Below the pieces are notes generated by a model. The model saw only the letters and a list, made by a program, of their open reading frames with translations, was not told where the DNA came from and made no database searches. 64,000 bases of DNA from Marinifilum_A sediminis. Its GTDB lineage: Bacteria > Bacteroidota > Bacteroidia > Bacteroidales > Marinifilaceae. Each line of letters opens with the position of its first letter. The first letter of the stretch is position 1. The translations under genes were made by a program, and so were the position numbers. Shown here one piece after another: positions 16,379-26,797 of the stretch. Location: positions 186,001-250,000 of the forward strand of contig CANMCX010000002.1 of NCBI GenBank assembly GCA_947496465.1, in the 5' to 3' direction.

Positions 16379-19081
16379 TTACTGATGTATATTAAGTGCT
16401 TCCTCAATTCGAAGAATTAAATCCTGATAATGAAACTTTGTAGCTTCATCATAAGTATTCAATCTCTTTGAGAGTAAGTCTCTTATTCGTAACAATTCTC
16501 CTCGTTTAACCGATACTACATCCGACACACGGTTGCTTGTTGCATAAAACACATTCCTGTTGGCATAACGACTTTCTTTAGTTTCATTCTCATTACCATC
16601 CTGAAACATCTCCTTGCTTTTTACTGCGTAATCGCAAAGCATTGGCATGTGATTGTGTAATCCACAATTTGAATGATCATGTTCATCATGAAGAGTTTTC
16701 TTAGTGGTCTTCTCCATAGTTTTATTATGAGTAATGATTAAATTATCCACAAAGTTTTTCTGAGTTTGACGCGTGAAAACATCTAATTTTTGTCTCTTAA
16801 TGGTTTTGGCAAAAATACCATTGTGCATATCTCTCATCATATCTGTTAAAGTGTATGCCTTATCGCCATTAACAACTTCATTCTGGAGCATTCTTAATAA
16901 TCTTTCTTTTTGAAGGATAGAATAAAAAATTCTTGAATTAAGATCTCTGAATAAAGTTGTTGGTGCATATTCAATATCCCCAATAACCGATTCACGAATA
17001 GGATATGATTTTTTATAGATTTCAGCATTGGTAATCCATTTCGGATTCTTAATTACTTCTTCTATTAAATAGTTTACTGCATCCTTTTGTTTAGCTTTTT
17101 CAACATGAGTATATGCTGATTTAGTTTCACCATATACTGGCTGGTCCAAATAGATACCTCCAATATTGGCAATTACATGATTGGCATAAGTAAACCATTG
17201 TCCAATTACACCCATCATCATTTTACCTGCTTTTTCGTAACTTACTCCTTCTTCATAAGTCCATTTTTCAACTTCAGGAACAATGCGTTTCAAATTTTGC
17301 AATCCGTAACGACTGGCTTTCATTGAATTGTCTCCTAAATCTTCGCTTTGCGCTGAAGGGTCGATTGTATTTTTTCCACTTTGCTGTGGTCCGTAATGAT
17401 ACAAAGGATCATTTTCATGCTTGCGAATCATATTGCTTAAAACCTGCAACTCATCCCAAGGTGTATCCTGGTTGATCCAACGGTAAGCCCAGGCAATAGC
17501 ATACTTATCATACACACCAATCTGAGGCGTAATGTACTCTATACCATCCTTTGGCTGAGCAACGTAATTAAAACGAGCATAATCCATAATAGATGGAGCG
17601 GTACCTCCCATTCTACTAGTAAAGGTTTTTGAACGCAAAGAATCTACCGGGAAAGCATAAGATGCTCCCATATTGTGCATTAAACCAAGCGTGTGTCCAA
17701 TTTCGTGAGATGAAACAAAGCGGATGGCATGAGCCATGTGCTCATCAGTAAATTTATTGTCTCTTGCTTTTGGATCAATACTTCCTGTTTGAATACGAAT
17801 CCAGGAATGAAGAGCGGTCATTACATTGTGCCACCAAATTACATCAGCTTCAATAATTTCACCAGAACGAGGATCAACCACAGATGGACCCATTGCATTT
17901 GCCTGGCTCGATGCTGCATAAGTGATCATTGAAAAACGAACATCATCACCATCAAAATCAGGATCATCAAGTGGTGCATCTTTTGCTACAATTGCATTTT
18001 TAAATCCTGCCTGTTCGAAAGCTGATTGCCAATCGGTAATACCATCTTTAATTGCCTGACGCCATTGAGGTGGAGTTGAAGGATCGATATAATATACGAT
18101 TGGTTTTTTAGGCTCAACCAATTCTCCAGACATATAACGTTCTACATCTTCTTTTTTAGGCTCCAATCTCCATCTGTTTACAAATTCACGATTTTCAACA
18201 GCTTGCTGAGAATCTTTATAGTAAAAATGCTTGGTGGTAAAATAACCAATTCTGTTGTCAGCAAAACGTGGCTTCATTGCTTTTTCTGCCAACAAAACGA
18301 TATTAGTAGTAGCTTCAACCGTAACTGTAATTCCTTCAGCTTTTGTAGTAAGTAAAGATTTAACAACTACATTTTCCGGAAAGCTTTTAACTGCATTGAT
18401 TTTAGATAATGACTTTACTGCACTACTTGGCATGCCTAACATACCAAACAAATCATTTAAACTTTTCTCCGATCCATCGAATACTTTATTTACTTTAAAC
18501 ACATAAGATGTGGAATCTTTACCAATACATGCCAAGTCGAAAGATTCTCGAATTGAAGGCATATAATTGTCTTTTACCGATAGGGAAATTGCATCCCCTT
18601 CTTTTCCTTCGTAATAAGGATGATAAGTTTTCACCCAAATTTTCTCGTTTAAAGTATCTGCCTCGAAACGAATCAAAAGGTTTTGGTAGTTAATACCTTT
18701 ATTCAATCCCAATTCATTCACTTGAGAAGGTACCTTGGATATTTTATTCACCAAAAGAAAATCACGACCTAACAAAGAGTCTGCAATTTCGAAATAATAG
18801 TCTTTTTTAACACGGTGAATATCTATTACTCCATTCTTGGTTTGAGCATCTGAAGTAATTACCTCACTAAAAGCTTTTAAATCTGATTTCGATTCTTTAC
18901 TCTTGGTACTATCAACTTTTATTTCCTTTTTCTTCTTTTTCCAAAAGTTAAAAATCCCATCATTTGGTGAGATCGATTTAAAATCTGCAGCTAGAGTTGT
19001 AGCATGCATTCCCCCCAGAATACATGCTATAAGGCACAGCTTGCTAATTGTGTTTGTAGGTGTAATTGTTCTTAAGTTCAT
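16379..19081 (-). CDS. Zinc-dependent metalloprotease (DUF5117/DUF5118/DUF4953 type)
   Basis: 900 aa with a signal peptide (MNLRTITPTNTISKLCLIAC to about residue 32). The DUF5118-like segment is about 50-115, the DUF5117-like domain about 120-310 (VNKISKVPSQVNELGLNKGI), and the catalytic domain about 420-580. The zinc site is HEIGHTLGLMHN, starting at His459, with His463 and His469 as further ligands and Glu460 as catalytic base. SIMDYARFNYV contains the Met-turn (S-I-M-D-Y). Expected to be exported and to cleave proteins or peptides. It is separated from susC by a hairpin terminator, so it forms part of the same locus but may be mostly a separate transcript. Confidence 0.9.
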   Translation of the reverse strand: MNLRTITPTNTISKLCLIACILGGMHATTLAADFKSISPNDGIFNFWKKKKKEIKVDSTKSKESKSDLKAFSEVITSDAQTKNGVIDIHRVKKDYYFEIADSLLGRDFLLVNKISKVPSQVNELGLNKGINYQNLLIRFEADTLNEKIWVKTYHPYYEGKEGDAISLSVKDNYMPSIRESFDLACIGKDSTSYVFKVNKVFDGSEKSLNDLFGMLGMPSSAVKSLSKINAVKSFPENVVVKSLLTTKAEGITVTVEATTNIVLLAEKAMKPRFADNRIGYFTTKHFYYKDSQQAVENREFVNRWRLEPKKEDVERYMSGELVEPKKPIVYYIDPSTPPQWRQAIKDGITDWQSAFEQAGFKNAIVAKDAPLDDPDFDGDDVRFSMITYAASSQANAMGPSVVDPRSGEIIEADVIWWHNVMTALHSWIRIQTGSIDPKARDNKFTDEHMAHAIRFVSSHEIGHTLGLMHNMGASYAFPVDSLRSKTFTSRMGGTAPSIMDYARFNYVAQPKDGIEYITPQIGVYDKYAIAWAYRWINQDTPWDELQVLSNMIRKHENDPLYHYGPQQSGKNTIDPSAQSEDLGDNSMKASRYGLQNLKRIVPEVEKWTYEEGVSYEKAGKMMMGVIGQWFTYANHVIANIGGIYLDQPVYGETKSAYTHVEKAKQKDAVNYLIEEVIKNPKWITNAEIYKKSYPIRESVIGDIEYAPTTLFRDLNSRIFYSILQKERLLRMLQNEVVNGDKAYTLTDMMRDMHNGIFAKTIKRQKLDVFTRQTQKNFVDNLIITHNKTMEKTTKKTLHDEHDHSNCGLHNHMPMLCDYAVKSKEMFQDGNENETKESRYANRNVFYATSNRVSDVVSVKRGELLRIRDLLSKRLNTYDEATKFHYQDLILRIEEALNIHQ

Positions 19082-19256
19082 TTATAGTGTTTTGTTTGCA
19101 AAGGATAAAACAAAACAAGGTTTTGCTCCTATGCTCATGTCATTTTGCATTTGAATGGCAGCTTTGATTGTACCACAATTCAGAACAAAAATGTTTTTTT
19201 TTGTAACTGCAAAGAAAAAGAAAGGAGTGAACTCGAAATATTGAGGAGTGAATGAC

Positions 19257-19283
19257 AAAAAAATCGGTATGAAAGAATCATAC
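19257..19283 (-). terminator. Terminator after the sensor kinase
   Basis: GTATGA (19267-19272) pairs with TCATAC (19278-19283). On the minus strand it is followed by CGATTTTTTTG. It sits 23 bp after the kinase stop. Confidence 0.65.
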
Positions 19284-19305
19284 TGATTGAAAAATCTTTT
19301 GATTT

Positions 19306-21240
19306 CTATTTAAAAAGGGGCAATTTAACTTTGAATTTGCCATCTGTTATGCCATAATAAGCTTGTCTATCGCCTAGAAAAGCGTAAAGTGCATCAAGAG
19401 TTTTTAGACCAGTACCCGGTGAGTTATTCAAATCGGTTCGCGGCTGATAAGGATTCTCAACCCATAGAAAATTATCATCATCCACTACAATTCGAATAGT
19501 TAATGGCTTTTCACTGGTAATTACATTGTGTTTAATGGCATTTTCGACCAATGATTGTATGCTAACCGAAGGTAATTTTAAAAGAAGTGCCTCTTCAGGA
19601 ATATCATATTCTAAAATAAGATTCTCGCCAAAACGAATTTTCTGCAAAAAAACGTATTGCTTGATAAAATCCATTTCTTGTTTCAAACGAATTAGGTTGC
19701 TATTGTTACTATCAAGAAGGTATCGATACACTTTTGATAAGCTCATTATAAATTTCCGAGCTAACTTAGGCTCGCCATCTACTAAAGCATACAAGGAGTT
19801 CAAGGAATTAAAAAGAAAATGAGGATTAATCTGATTCTTGATGTTCTTCAATTGAGCTTTTACCTTCTCCTCCTCTTCATCCTGAGCTTTCTTCCTTAAC
19901 TGAAGTGTTTCACTAATATCAAATCTAAAACTTGCAACCCCAACTACATTGCCTTCGGTATCCGAAATGGCATTAAAAATCTGCTGATAATCGATTCCAT
20001 GACGTTGATACTCTACCAAAAAATGCTCTCCTCCTAAAGCCCTATCCAGATATTTTTTCATTTTTATGCGAAAATCACCATAATAGGTATCAAGTATATT
20101 ATCTCCCTCTTTTATCTGATTATTCTCTGAATTTAGGATATCGTTTTTGTGAACGGTATTAAAGCTAGTATACTTATAATTCTGACCTATTGAAAAAATC
20201 ATTATTTGATCGGTACTCTCCATAATGGATGATAATTTACTTACTTCGTTCAAATGTCTTTTCTCAGCTCGGCGTCTTTTGGTTGATTCATAAAGCCAAC
20301 GACGTTGGGAAAAATAAAGAAAAACCATTAACAAAAGTGCCAATACCAACCCAATTAGTATCGTTAAGTTTCTTATTTCCTGTACAGATTCTTTTACATT
20401 AAACATAGGAACGCTTACAGTAATTAGCCAATAATCTCCCCCATTTGCGATTCGAATAGGCTTATACACCCTCATTACCGGAAGGTTTAAAAATTCGGAT
20501 TGAACTTCTTTCTTTTGTTCTGTTCCCGACTGTAATGCCAATTGTACAAAACTGGAATCCTGATGATGACCAATCTGTTTACCAATCAAATTTTCATCGG
20601 GATGTGTAATGCAAATCCCATTTTTTGAAATGATGCTCACATAAGCTCTTCCCAAGGATTCTTCATCATAAAAAATTTGCTGAAACTTTCTCAAATCAAT
20701 ATCAAAACCAACAATTCCATACAAGTATGAATCAACAATTACTGGAGTCAAAATGCTAACCAACTCTTTACCTTGATCATTTTTATAGGGCTGTGATAAA
20801 ATTGTCCCTTGCAGGTTTCGTATTTGATTCCACAGGATTTTCTCATGAATAGCTGAAGTAGGTTTTTCAACAATGGAATCACCTAATTTTTCCAAAACAA
20901 TGCCACTAATATTCTTTTCCTTATCCATTCTAATGAACCATCGTGCTGATATTTCTTGACTGATCATTAAATCAGACCTCAATATCTCATGAATCACTGG
21001 AAATTCACGTCCATAAGCAATCTCTTCAACTGCATCAGTATAAAGTTCGGCTTGTCTGCAACTGTTTTCAATTTCGGTCTGAACAATCAGAAAGCTATTT
21101 TGTGCTTTCGACAATGCCAAATCCACACTCATTTTACGTGCAGTAATGGTCATTTTATCGCCAATATAATAAGCTACAGCACCAAAGGCAAGAATAATAA
21201 CTAAACCTATAAATATAATGGATTTGTTTCGAAAGTTCAT
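19306..21240 (-). CDS. LytS-like sensor histidine kinase with Cache and PAS domains
   Basis: 644 aa. TM1 about 8-28; a periplasmic dCache-like sensor about 35-280 (with YGIVGFDIDLRKFQ and VSIISKNGICITHPDENLIG); TM2 about 283-305; a PAS-like domain about 325-440; then His_kinase (PF06580) with the phosphoacceptor His474 in NQINPHFLFNSLNSL and a HATPase-like C-terminus (SIQSLVENAIKHN). It senses an extracellular small molecule and should phosphorylate a LytTR regulator. No regulator adjoins it; the one at 10751-11521 on the same strand is the best partner. It is flanked downstream by its own terminator. Confidence 0.9.
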   Translation of the reverse strand: MNFRNKSIIFIGLVIILAFGAVAYYIGDKMTITARKMSVDLALSKAQNSFLIVQTEIENSCRQAELYTDAVEEIAYGREFPVIHEILRSDLMISQEISARWFIRMDKEKNISGIVLEKLGDSIVEKPTSAIHEKILWNQIRNLQGTILSQPYKNDQGKELVSILTPVIVDSYLYGIVGFDIDLRKFQQIFYDEESLGRAYVSIISKNGICITHPDENLIGKQIGHHQDSSFVQLALQSGTEQKKEVQSEFLNLPVMRVYKPIRIANGGDYWLITVSVPMFNVKESVQEIRNLTILIGLVLALLLMVFLYFSQRRWLYESTKRRRAEKRHLNEVSKLSSIMESTDQIMIFSIGQNYKYTSFNTVHKNDILNSENNQIKEGDNILDTYYGDFRIKMKKYLDRALGGEHFLVEYQRHGIDYQQIFNAISDTEGNVVGVASFRFDISETLQLRKKAQDEEEEKVKAQLKNIKNQINPHFLFNSLNSLYALVDGEPKLARKFIMSLSKVYRYLLDSNNSNLIRLKQEMDFIKQYVFLQKIRFGENLILEYDIPEEALLLKLPSVSIQSLVENAIKHNVITSEKPLTIRIVVDDDNFLWVENPYQPRTDLNNSPGTGLKTLDALYAFLGDRQAYYGITDGKFKVKLPLFK

Positions 21241-22008
21241 TAGTAATACGTTAAATTAATCTGAGATAAACAACACATTTTAATCCACTTACAAGAAATA
21301 AAATTCATTACATCTATCCTCTATTAGCCTACAAATGTAATGTTTCGAATGGTAATGAAGTGTTTTGCAGACAAGTTTTGTCAAAAATCCAATCTGAATT
21401 TTATTATTTAAGAAGCGAATTTATATGAAGTGACCATTTGTTCTAAAAAGCAAATAGAGTTCAATTACTCGAAAAGATGTTGGAAAGAAAAACTGGATCT
21501 AAAAAAAGAAATTCTCTTCTGTAATTATTATGTGCCACTCCCAAATAAGCACTATTGCATTCTACTACTATTCACTATCAGAAGGACTTTAAAGAAATAT
21601 CATTACTAAAGAAAAACACAACCTGCCACTCATATATTTAACAGTAGAGTTTATAAATAAATCATAGTCCTATCGATATTGAAACTGAAAAATACGAGGA
21701 GTTAAAATCCCTTTATCTATCAACGTTTGCTCCTATCAACTGCACAATATAAATCAATACTAAACAATCATTTCACTGTATAAATAGTTCAAATTATCAT
21801 CAATTTAAACGACTCATACTTAACCGCTTACTTTTTTCGAATATTTTTCACAATAAAATTATCAATGTTTACTAAGACAAGTAAATGAATTGCATTATTT
21901 CACTATTAACATATACTATATTACTGATTAAATAATTTCTTTCAGTTAAAAAAAAGAAATAAATTCCATCATAATTTACTTACAAACTATAATTTTAATC
22001 ACCTATCT
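21241..22008. other. 768-bp intergenic region, no gene seen
   Basis: It separates the minus-strand kinase from the plus-strand subtilisin and must hold both promoters. I see no ORF with coding character, no RNA gene and no strong hairpin. It is AT-rich, especially 21780-22000. Confidence 0.6.
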
Positions 22009-25000
22009 ATGAGACATTTTACTATGTTAATGGTCTTGATATTTCTATTTCAGACCGGAATTACACAAAATCGCAGTGTCGACTCTAAAGGAAATTATGA
22101 AGGAGTTATACGCGTAAAATTCGACAACACTTACTTGTCAAAAGTAGATGCCTTATCAAGCACTCTTGATAAAGGACAAAATCTAAAAGCGCAGCCACAA
22201 TTAGGTTACGTAGTAACAAATATGGAAGCAGTAAATGAGGCAAATAGAAAATTTACTGCAACAAAAATGAAACGTGTTTTCCGTGAAGCAGGAAAGCATG
22301 AGGCTAAACATCGCCAATATGGACTACACCTTTGGTATGAAATTGAGTTTGATGGCAACACTCCAATTACTCAATTGATCTCTTCTTACGGCAATCTTGC
22401 CGAAGTTTCCATTGCCCAGGGAGTACCAGAAGCCAAACAAGTTAATCATTCAATCCAAGTAACTCCACTTGCTGATAATGACATAAATCCTTCTTCGTTA
22501 AGCGGTGCTCCTAATGATCCTCGCTTTACAGATCAATGGCATTATGAGAACACAGGACAGAATGGAGGCACTGTTGGCTCTGATATTAGTTTACTTGAAG
22601 CATGGGAAATTGAAACAGGTAATTCAAATGTAATTGTTGCTATTGAAGATGGTGGTATAGATTGGGACCATGAAGATTTAGCAGGAAATATGTGGGTTAA
22701 TCCTGGCGAAATTGCTGGTAATGGTATTGATGATGATAACAATGGCTATATCGATGATGTATATGGTTACAACTTTGTTGACAACACAGGAACAATTTCG
22801 GTTGGAGATCATGGAACTCATGTAGCTGGAACTGTTGCTGCAGAAACGAACAACGGAATTGGTGTTGCTGGTGTTGCTGGTGGTAGTGGTTCAAACGACG
22901 GTGTTCGTTTAATGTCATGTACAGTTTTTACCAACTCATCAAATGGTGGATTTGAAGAGGCATTTATTTATGCTGCTGATAATGGAGCAGTAATCTCACA
23001 AAATAGCTGGGGATACAGTAGTAAAGGCGTTTATGATCAAGCTGTTCTTGATGCAATTGACTACTTTGTCGCAAATGCCGGAGGTCCAAGTGAAGCAATG
23101 AATGGTGGATTAGTAATTATCGCCGCAGGTAATGATGACGATTCCGGACTATGGTATCCGGGATGTTATGAAAGTGCTTTGGCTGTTGGTGCAACCAATT
23201 GTAAAGATGAAAAATCCTGGTATTCAAATTACGATACTTGGGTTGACATTTCAGCTCCTGGAGGAGAATTAATTTCAACTAATAATGATCCAACTGCGAT
23301 TCATTCCACACTACCAAACAATCAATATGGTGTAATGCAAGGAACCTCAATGGCTTGTCCTCATGTTTCTGGAGTAGCAGCTTTAATAATCTCTAAAAAC
23401 TATGGAAACATAACTCCTCAAGAGGTTTGGAATAAGCTAGTAAATACAACTGATAATATTGATGCAACCATCCCATCTTACATTGGAAAATTGGGTAGTG
23501 GAAGAATGAATGCCTTCGCCGCATTAGATGATGGAAACCCTCCTACCACTCCAACAGGTGTTACTGCCACAAACATAAGTTCTACATCTTTTGAACTTAA
23601 TTGGGACGCTACAAGTGGAGCAAGTTCTTATGATATTCAAATTCGAGAAAGTGGTGGAACCTGGTCAAGCTATAATTCATCAACAAATACTTATACTTAT
23701 TCAAATGCAAGTGCAGAAACGACTTACGAATATCAACTAAGGGCTAATAATAGCGCTGGAAGCAGTTCATACACTTCTATTGCTACTGTTACTACTCTTG
23801 CATTGCCTGATATTCCAGGAATTCCATCTGGATTAACTGCTACGAATATCACCGCCAATTCATTTAGTTTAAGTTGGAATAATGTAGCCGAATCAGATGA
23901 TTACGATGTACAACTGAGACCTGAAAATGGTTCATGGAGCGATTACAATACGCTTACAAATAGTATTAATTTTACTGGTTTGCAAGCAACTACTGTTTAC
24001 GAATATCAGGTACGCTCTAACAATGTTACAGGAAGTAGTGATTATTCTGCAATTGGATCTGCAACAACAACCGATGTTCAAATCGAATATTGCACATCTC
24101 AGGGTAATAATTCAACTTATGAATGGATTGCGGAAGTAGCAGTTGGTACATTTACAAATTCTTCGGGTGCTGCTGGTTATACTGATTTTACATCACAAAC
24201 CATAGACCTGGAAGCCAATACAACTTATAACATTGCTTTAACTCCTGCATTTTCAAGCACTACTTATAACGAATATTGGAAAATCTGGATTGATTACAAT
24301 CAGGATGGTACATTCAATGATTCTGATGAGTTGGCATTTGATGCTGGCTCTATGAGTAAAACTACAGTGACAGGAACAATCACCATTCCTTCTAGTGCAA
24401 CAGGAAGTACAAGAATGAGAGTTAGTATGAAATACAATGGAAGTCAAACTTCATGTGAATCATTCTCATATGGCGAGGTAGAAGATTATACTGTAAACAT
24501 TCAAGCTGCTACACCTACCGTCCCTCCTATACCAGACGGATTATCTGCAAGCAATGTAACTACTAATTCCTTTACAATAAATTGGAATGAATCAAATACT
24601 GCAACTTCCTATGATCTTCAGGTAAGAGAACAAGGTGGTAATTGGTCTACTTTTAACACCACATCTACCAGTTATGATTACACTGGCGCTAGTGAGGAAA
24701 CTACTTACGAATTTCAAGTAAGTGCCATTAATGCAGTAGGATCAAGCAATTATTCAACTATGGGAAGTGTAACAACAAACTCTACCAGTCTTGTTTATTG
24801 TGATTCAGAAGGATCTAACTCATCCTGGGAATGGATAGATTTGGTACAACTTGGAAATATTGATAACAGTACAGGTAATGATGGCGGTTATGCTGATTAC
24901 ACACAATTAAGTACAGATTTAGCTCCTGGTAGCTCTCAAACTATATATTTTAGTGCAGGATTCAGAAGTTCAAGTTATACCGAATTCTGGCACGTATGGA

Positions 25001-25512
25001 TAGATTTTAACCAGGACGGAACCTTTGATGCTTCCGAAGAAATGGTCAATGGGTCATCAAGTAGTAGTGGAACTTTATCCGCAGATTTCACAGTTCCTTC
25101 AAATGCTAAGCTTGGAACAACTCGCATGCGAGTAAGCATGAAGTATAATGCGGCTGCGACAGCATGTGAAACATTCTCCTATGGTGAAGTAGAAGACTAT
25201 ACAATTAACATTAGCAATTCAGCAAACAGTGTTCAGTTCAGCTCTATTACACAATCAGAATATTTAGGAAATGAAGTACCTGTTGAGCTAATGACAATTA
25301 GTCCAAATCCTGCTGATAATCTGTTCTTAATTACTACTGTTCACGATCAAGGTATTGTAAAAATTATGAACACAAATGGTCAGTTAATAAAAACAGTATC
25401 AATCAATAGTAACCAAACTGAAGTAAACATTTCTAACCTGGCTTCAGGCATGTATTTAATAATGCTTGAAGGAGAAAGAGATGGAATCGTTAAAAAGTTA
25501 GTAAAAAAGTAA
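22009..25512 (+). CDS. T9SS-secreted subtilisin-like serine protease with FN3 and GEVED domains
   Basis: 1167 aa. Signal peptide about 1-19 (MRHFTMLMVLIFLFQTGITQ); propeptide to about 150; S8 domain about 165-500 with Asp214 (VAIEDGGIDWDHEDL), His271 (GDHGTHVAG) and Ser447 (GTSMACPHVSG). Fibronectin type III domains lie at about 510-595, 602-685 and 838-920. Two GEVED domains, each with SYGEVEDYT, are about 691-830 and 927-1069. The T9SS type A sorting domain is about 1090-1167 (ISPNPADNLFLI ... ASGMYLIMLE). It is therefore exported through Sec, carried by T9SS and attached to or released from the surface, where it degrades protein. Monocistronic with a terminator. Confidence 0.95.
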   Translation: MRHFTMLMVLIFLFQTGITQNRSVDSKGNYEGVIRVKFDNTYLSKVDALSSTLDKGQNLKAQPQLGYVVTNMEAVNEANRKFTATKMKRVFREAGKHEAKHRQYGLHLWYEIEFDGNTPITQLISSYGNLAEVSIAQGVPEAKQVNHSIQVTPLADNDINPSSLSGAPNDPRFTDQWHYENTGQNGGTVGSDISLLEAWEIETGNSNVIVAIEDGGIDWDHEDLAGNMWVNPGEIAGNGIDDDNNGYIDDVYGYNFVDNTGTISVGDHGTHVAGTVAAETNNGIGVAGVAGGSGSNDGVRLMSCTVFTNSSNGGFEEAFIYAADNGAVISQNSWGYSSKGVYDQAVLDAIDYFVANAGGPSEAMNGGLVIIAAGNDDDSGLWYPGCYESALAVGATNCKDEKSWYSNYDTWVDISAPGGELISTNNDPTAIHSTLPNNQYGVMQGTSMACPHVSGVAALIISKNYGNITPQEVWNKLVNTTDNIDATIPSYIGKLGSGRMNAFAALDDGNPPTTPTGVTATNISSTSFELNWDATSGASSYDIQIRESGGTWSSYNSSTNTYTYSNASAETTYEYQLRANNSAGSSSYTSIATVTTLALPDIPGIPSGLTATNITANSFSLSWNNVAESDDYDVQLRPENGSWSDYNTLTNSINFTGLQATTVYEYQVRSNNVTGSSDYSAIGSATTTDVQIEYCTSQGNNSTYEWIAEVAVGTFTNSSGAAGYTDFTSQTIDLEANTTYNIALTPAFSSTTYNEYWKIWIDYNQDGTFNDSDELAFDAGSMSKTTVTGTITIPSSATGSTRMRVSMKYNGSQTSCESFSYGEVEDYTVNIQAATPTVPPIPDGLSASNVTTNSFTINWNESNTATSYDLQVREQGGNWSTFNTTSTSYDYTGASEETTYEFQVSAINAVGSSNYSTMGSVTTNSTSLVYCDSEGSNSSWEWIDLVQLGNIDNSTGNDGGYADYTQLSTDLAPGSSQTIYFSAGFRSSSYTEFWHVWIDFNQDGTFDASEEMVNGSSSSSGTLSADFTVPSNAKLGTTRMRVSMKYNAAATACETFSYGEVEDYTINISNSANSVQFSSITQSEYLGNEVPVELMTISPNPADNLFLITTVHDQGIVKIMNTNGQLIKTVSINSNQTEVNISNLASGMYLIMLEGERDGIVKKLVKK

Positions 25513-25537
25513 AGTTGAATAATTGAGCTAATGATTA

Positions 25538-25567
25538 AGAGGTTACTATGTATTAGTAGCCTCTTTC
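25538..25567 (+). terminator. Rho-independent terminator after the subtilisin
   Basis: AGAGGTTACTA (25538-25548) pairs with TAGTAGCCTCT (25554-25564) with a T-G wobble, followed by TTCTTCTT. It may also serve the convergent gene at 25576. Confidence 0.75.
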
Positions 25568-25575
25568 TTCTTATC

Positions 25576-26232
25576 TTACAATTTAATAGAGCTTAAAATA
25601 TCTCTATTTTCATATATTTTCTGCCCTGATGCTTCTATTCCTATCTTAAACATTCCATATGCCAATTCTTCAGAAGTTATGCTAACATTTTCACCAAACA
25701 TCTTAATAAGAGGGTACAATAAACGAGATAGTTTATAAGAAAAATTCGGTTCTTCTCTCTTTTCAACAGGATAAATATAAGCTGGTCGAAAAGTAAAAGC
25801 ATTATCTAAAGTTGAGAAGAAATAGTTTTCAGCAATTCCCTTATATTTGGCAAACGACATTCGGCTCTTTTCAGTTCTATCAGCTCCTCCTCCACTTAAA
25901 AAGCAAAAATTCGCTTTAGGACTATGGATTTTTAACACATCAACAAAAGAATTTGTATAATCCACGGTTATTTCTCTAAACTTTAAATCCGAAACCGCTC
26001 CTGTATACACTCCAATGCAAAAATAGACCACATCTATATTCTGAAACTCATGTTGATAGGGAGAGTAATCTTTAAAATCTTTCACAAGCACCTCGTTTAG
26101 TTTTGGGTGTTTATTGTCAGAAAATCTACGAACAAAACTGGTTACTTTAGCTATTTCCAAAGATTTTAGGCAGTGCTTAAGAATAATGTTCCCAACCATT
26201 CCACTTGCTCCAGTTATCAAAACATTTTTCAT
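25576..26232 (-). CDS. NAD(P)-binding atypical short-chain dehydrogenase/epimerase-like protein
   Basis: 218 aa. The N-terminus MKNVLITGASGMVGNIILKH carries the Rossmann motif TGASGMVG. An acidic end of beta2 is not obvious. VDVVYFCIGVYTGAV and FCFLSGGGADRTEKSRMSFA, followed by KYKGIAEN, correspond to the NAD-loop and the modified active site of small atypical SDRs (NAD(P)-binding, NmrA/YwnB-like). These often act as redox sensors or oxidoreductases on unknown substrates. No operon partner. Start is unambiguous. Confidence 0.8.
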   Translation of the reverse strand: MKNVLITGASGMVGNIILKHCLKSLEIAKVTSFVRRFSDNKHPKLNEVLVKDFKDYSPYQHEFQNIDVVYFCIGVYTGAVSDLKFREITVDYTNSFVDVLKIHSPKANFCFLSGGGADRTEKSRMSFAKYKGIAENYFFSTLDNAFTFRPAYIYPVEKREEPNFSYKLSRLLYPLIKMFGENVSITSEELAYGMFKIGIEASGQKIYENRDILSSIKL

Positions 26233-26797
26233 TCCTTAGAATTTAATTATTAATTTATAGATCCAAGTTAATCCTAATATAACAATCCTTTTCACCACTT
26301 CTATAACTTTGATTAATCTTACAAATTTATGGCGATTCCAGATCAATCATTTATAGCAATTACAGAATCATGAATACTTTTTACTGATTTTCATACTAAA
26401 CTTGTATTTCAATCTTTACTCATGCTCCAAACGAAATTTATTTTCTCTCACAAACCTACTTAGATTTATTCTAAATAAACTCAATATTGTTAAAATCTCA
26501 GTCAAGGCATAAGCATTCCATTATCAGACTCTTCCCTCTTCTAATATCGATTGCATTAGGAAACTCACTATTTATAGGTATTGTACAGTAAAAAAGAAAA
26601 CCGTTCCTTTGCACGCTGAAAGAAAAAGGAGTTGGTTGTCTTTATTAGAATTTTGATAAGTAAATCCATTTATTTCAAATTACAACAAACCAAAATTAAC
26701 AGCGTAGCAAATTTATGCAGCCTTGATATTTACTGAATTTCAAAAATTATCAACTGTGATATTTGTTCCACTCAACCATTGAAAAATAAATTGTAAA
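26233..26797. other. 565-bp intergenic region upstream of pflB
   Basis: Divergent promoter region between the SDR gene and pflB. No ORF with coding character. TAACTTTG at 26304-26311 fits a -7 box but lies far from the pflB start. TTGATA (26723-26728) and TATCAA are near the start but too far apart for a classical FNR box. A long 5' leader on pflB is possible. Confidence 0.45.

Noticed and set aside
26700..26797. FNR/CRP box upstream of pflB
   Set aside because: TTGATA and TATCAA half-sites are present but more than 15 bp apart, unlike TTGAT-N4-ATCAA.
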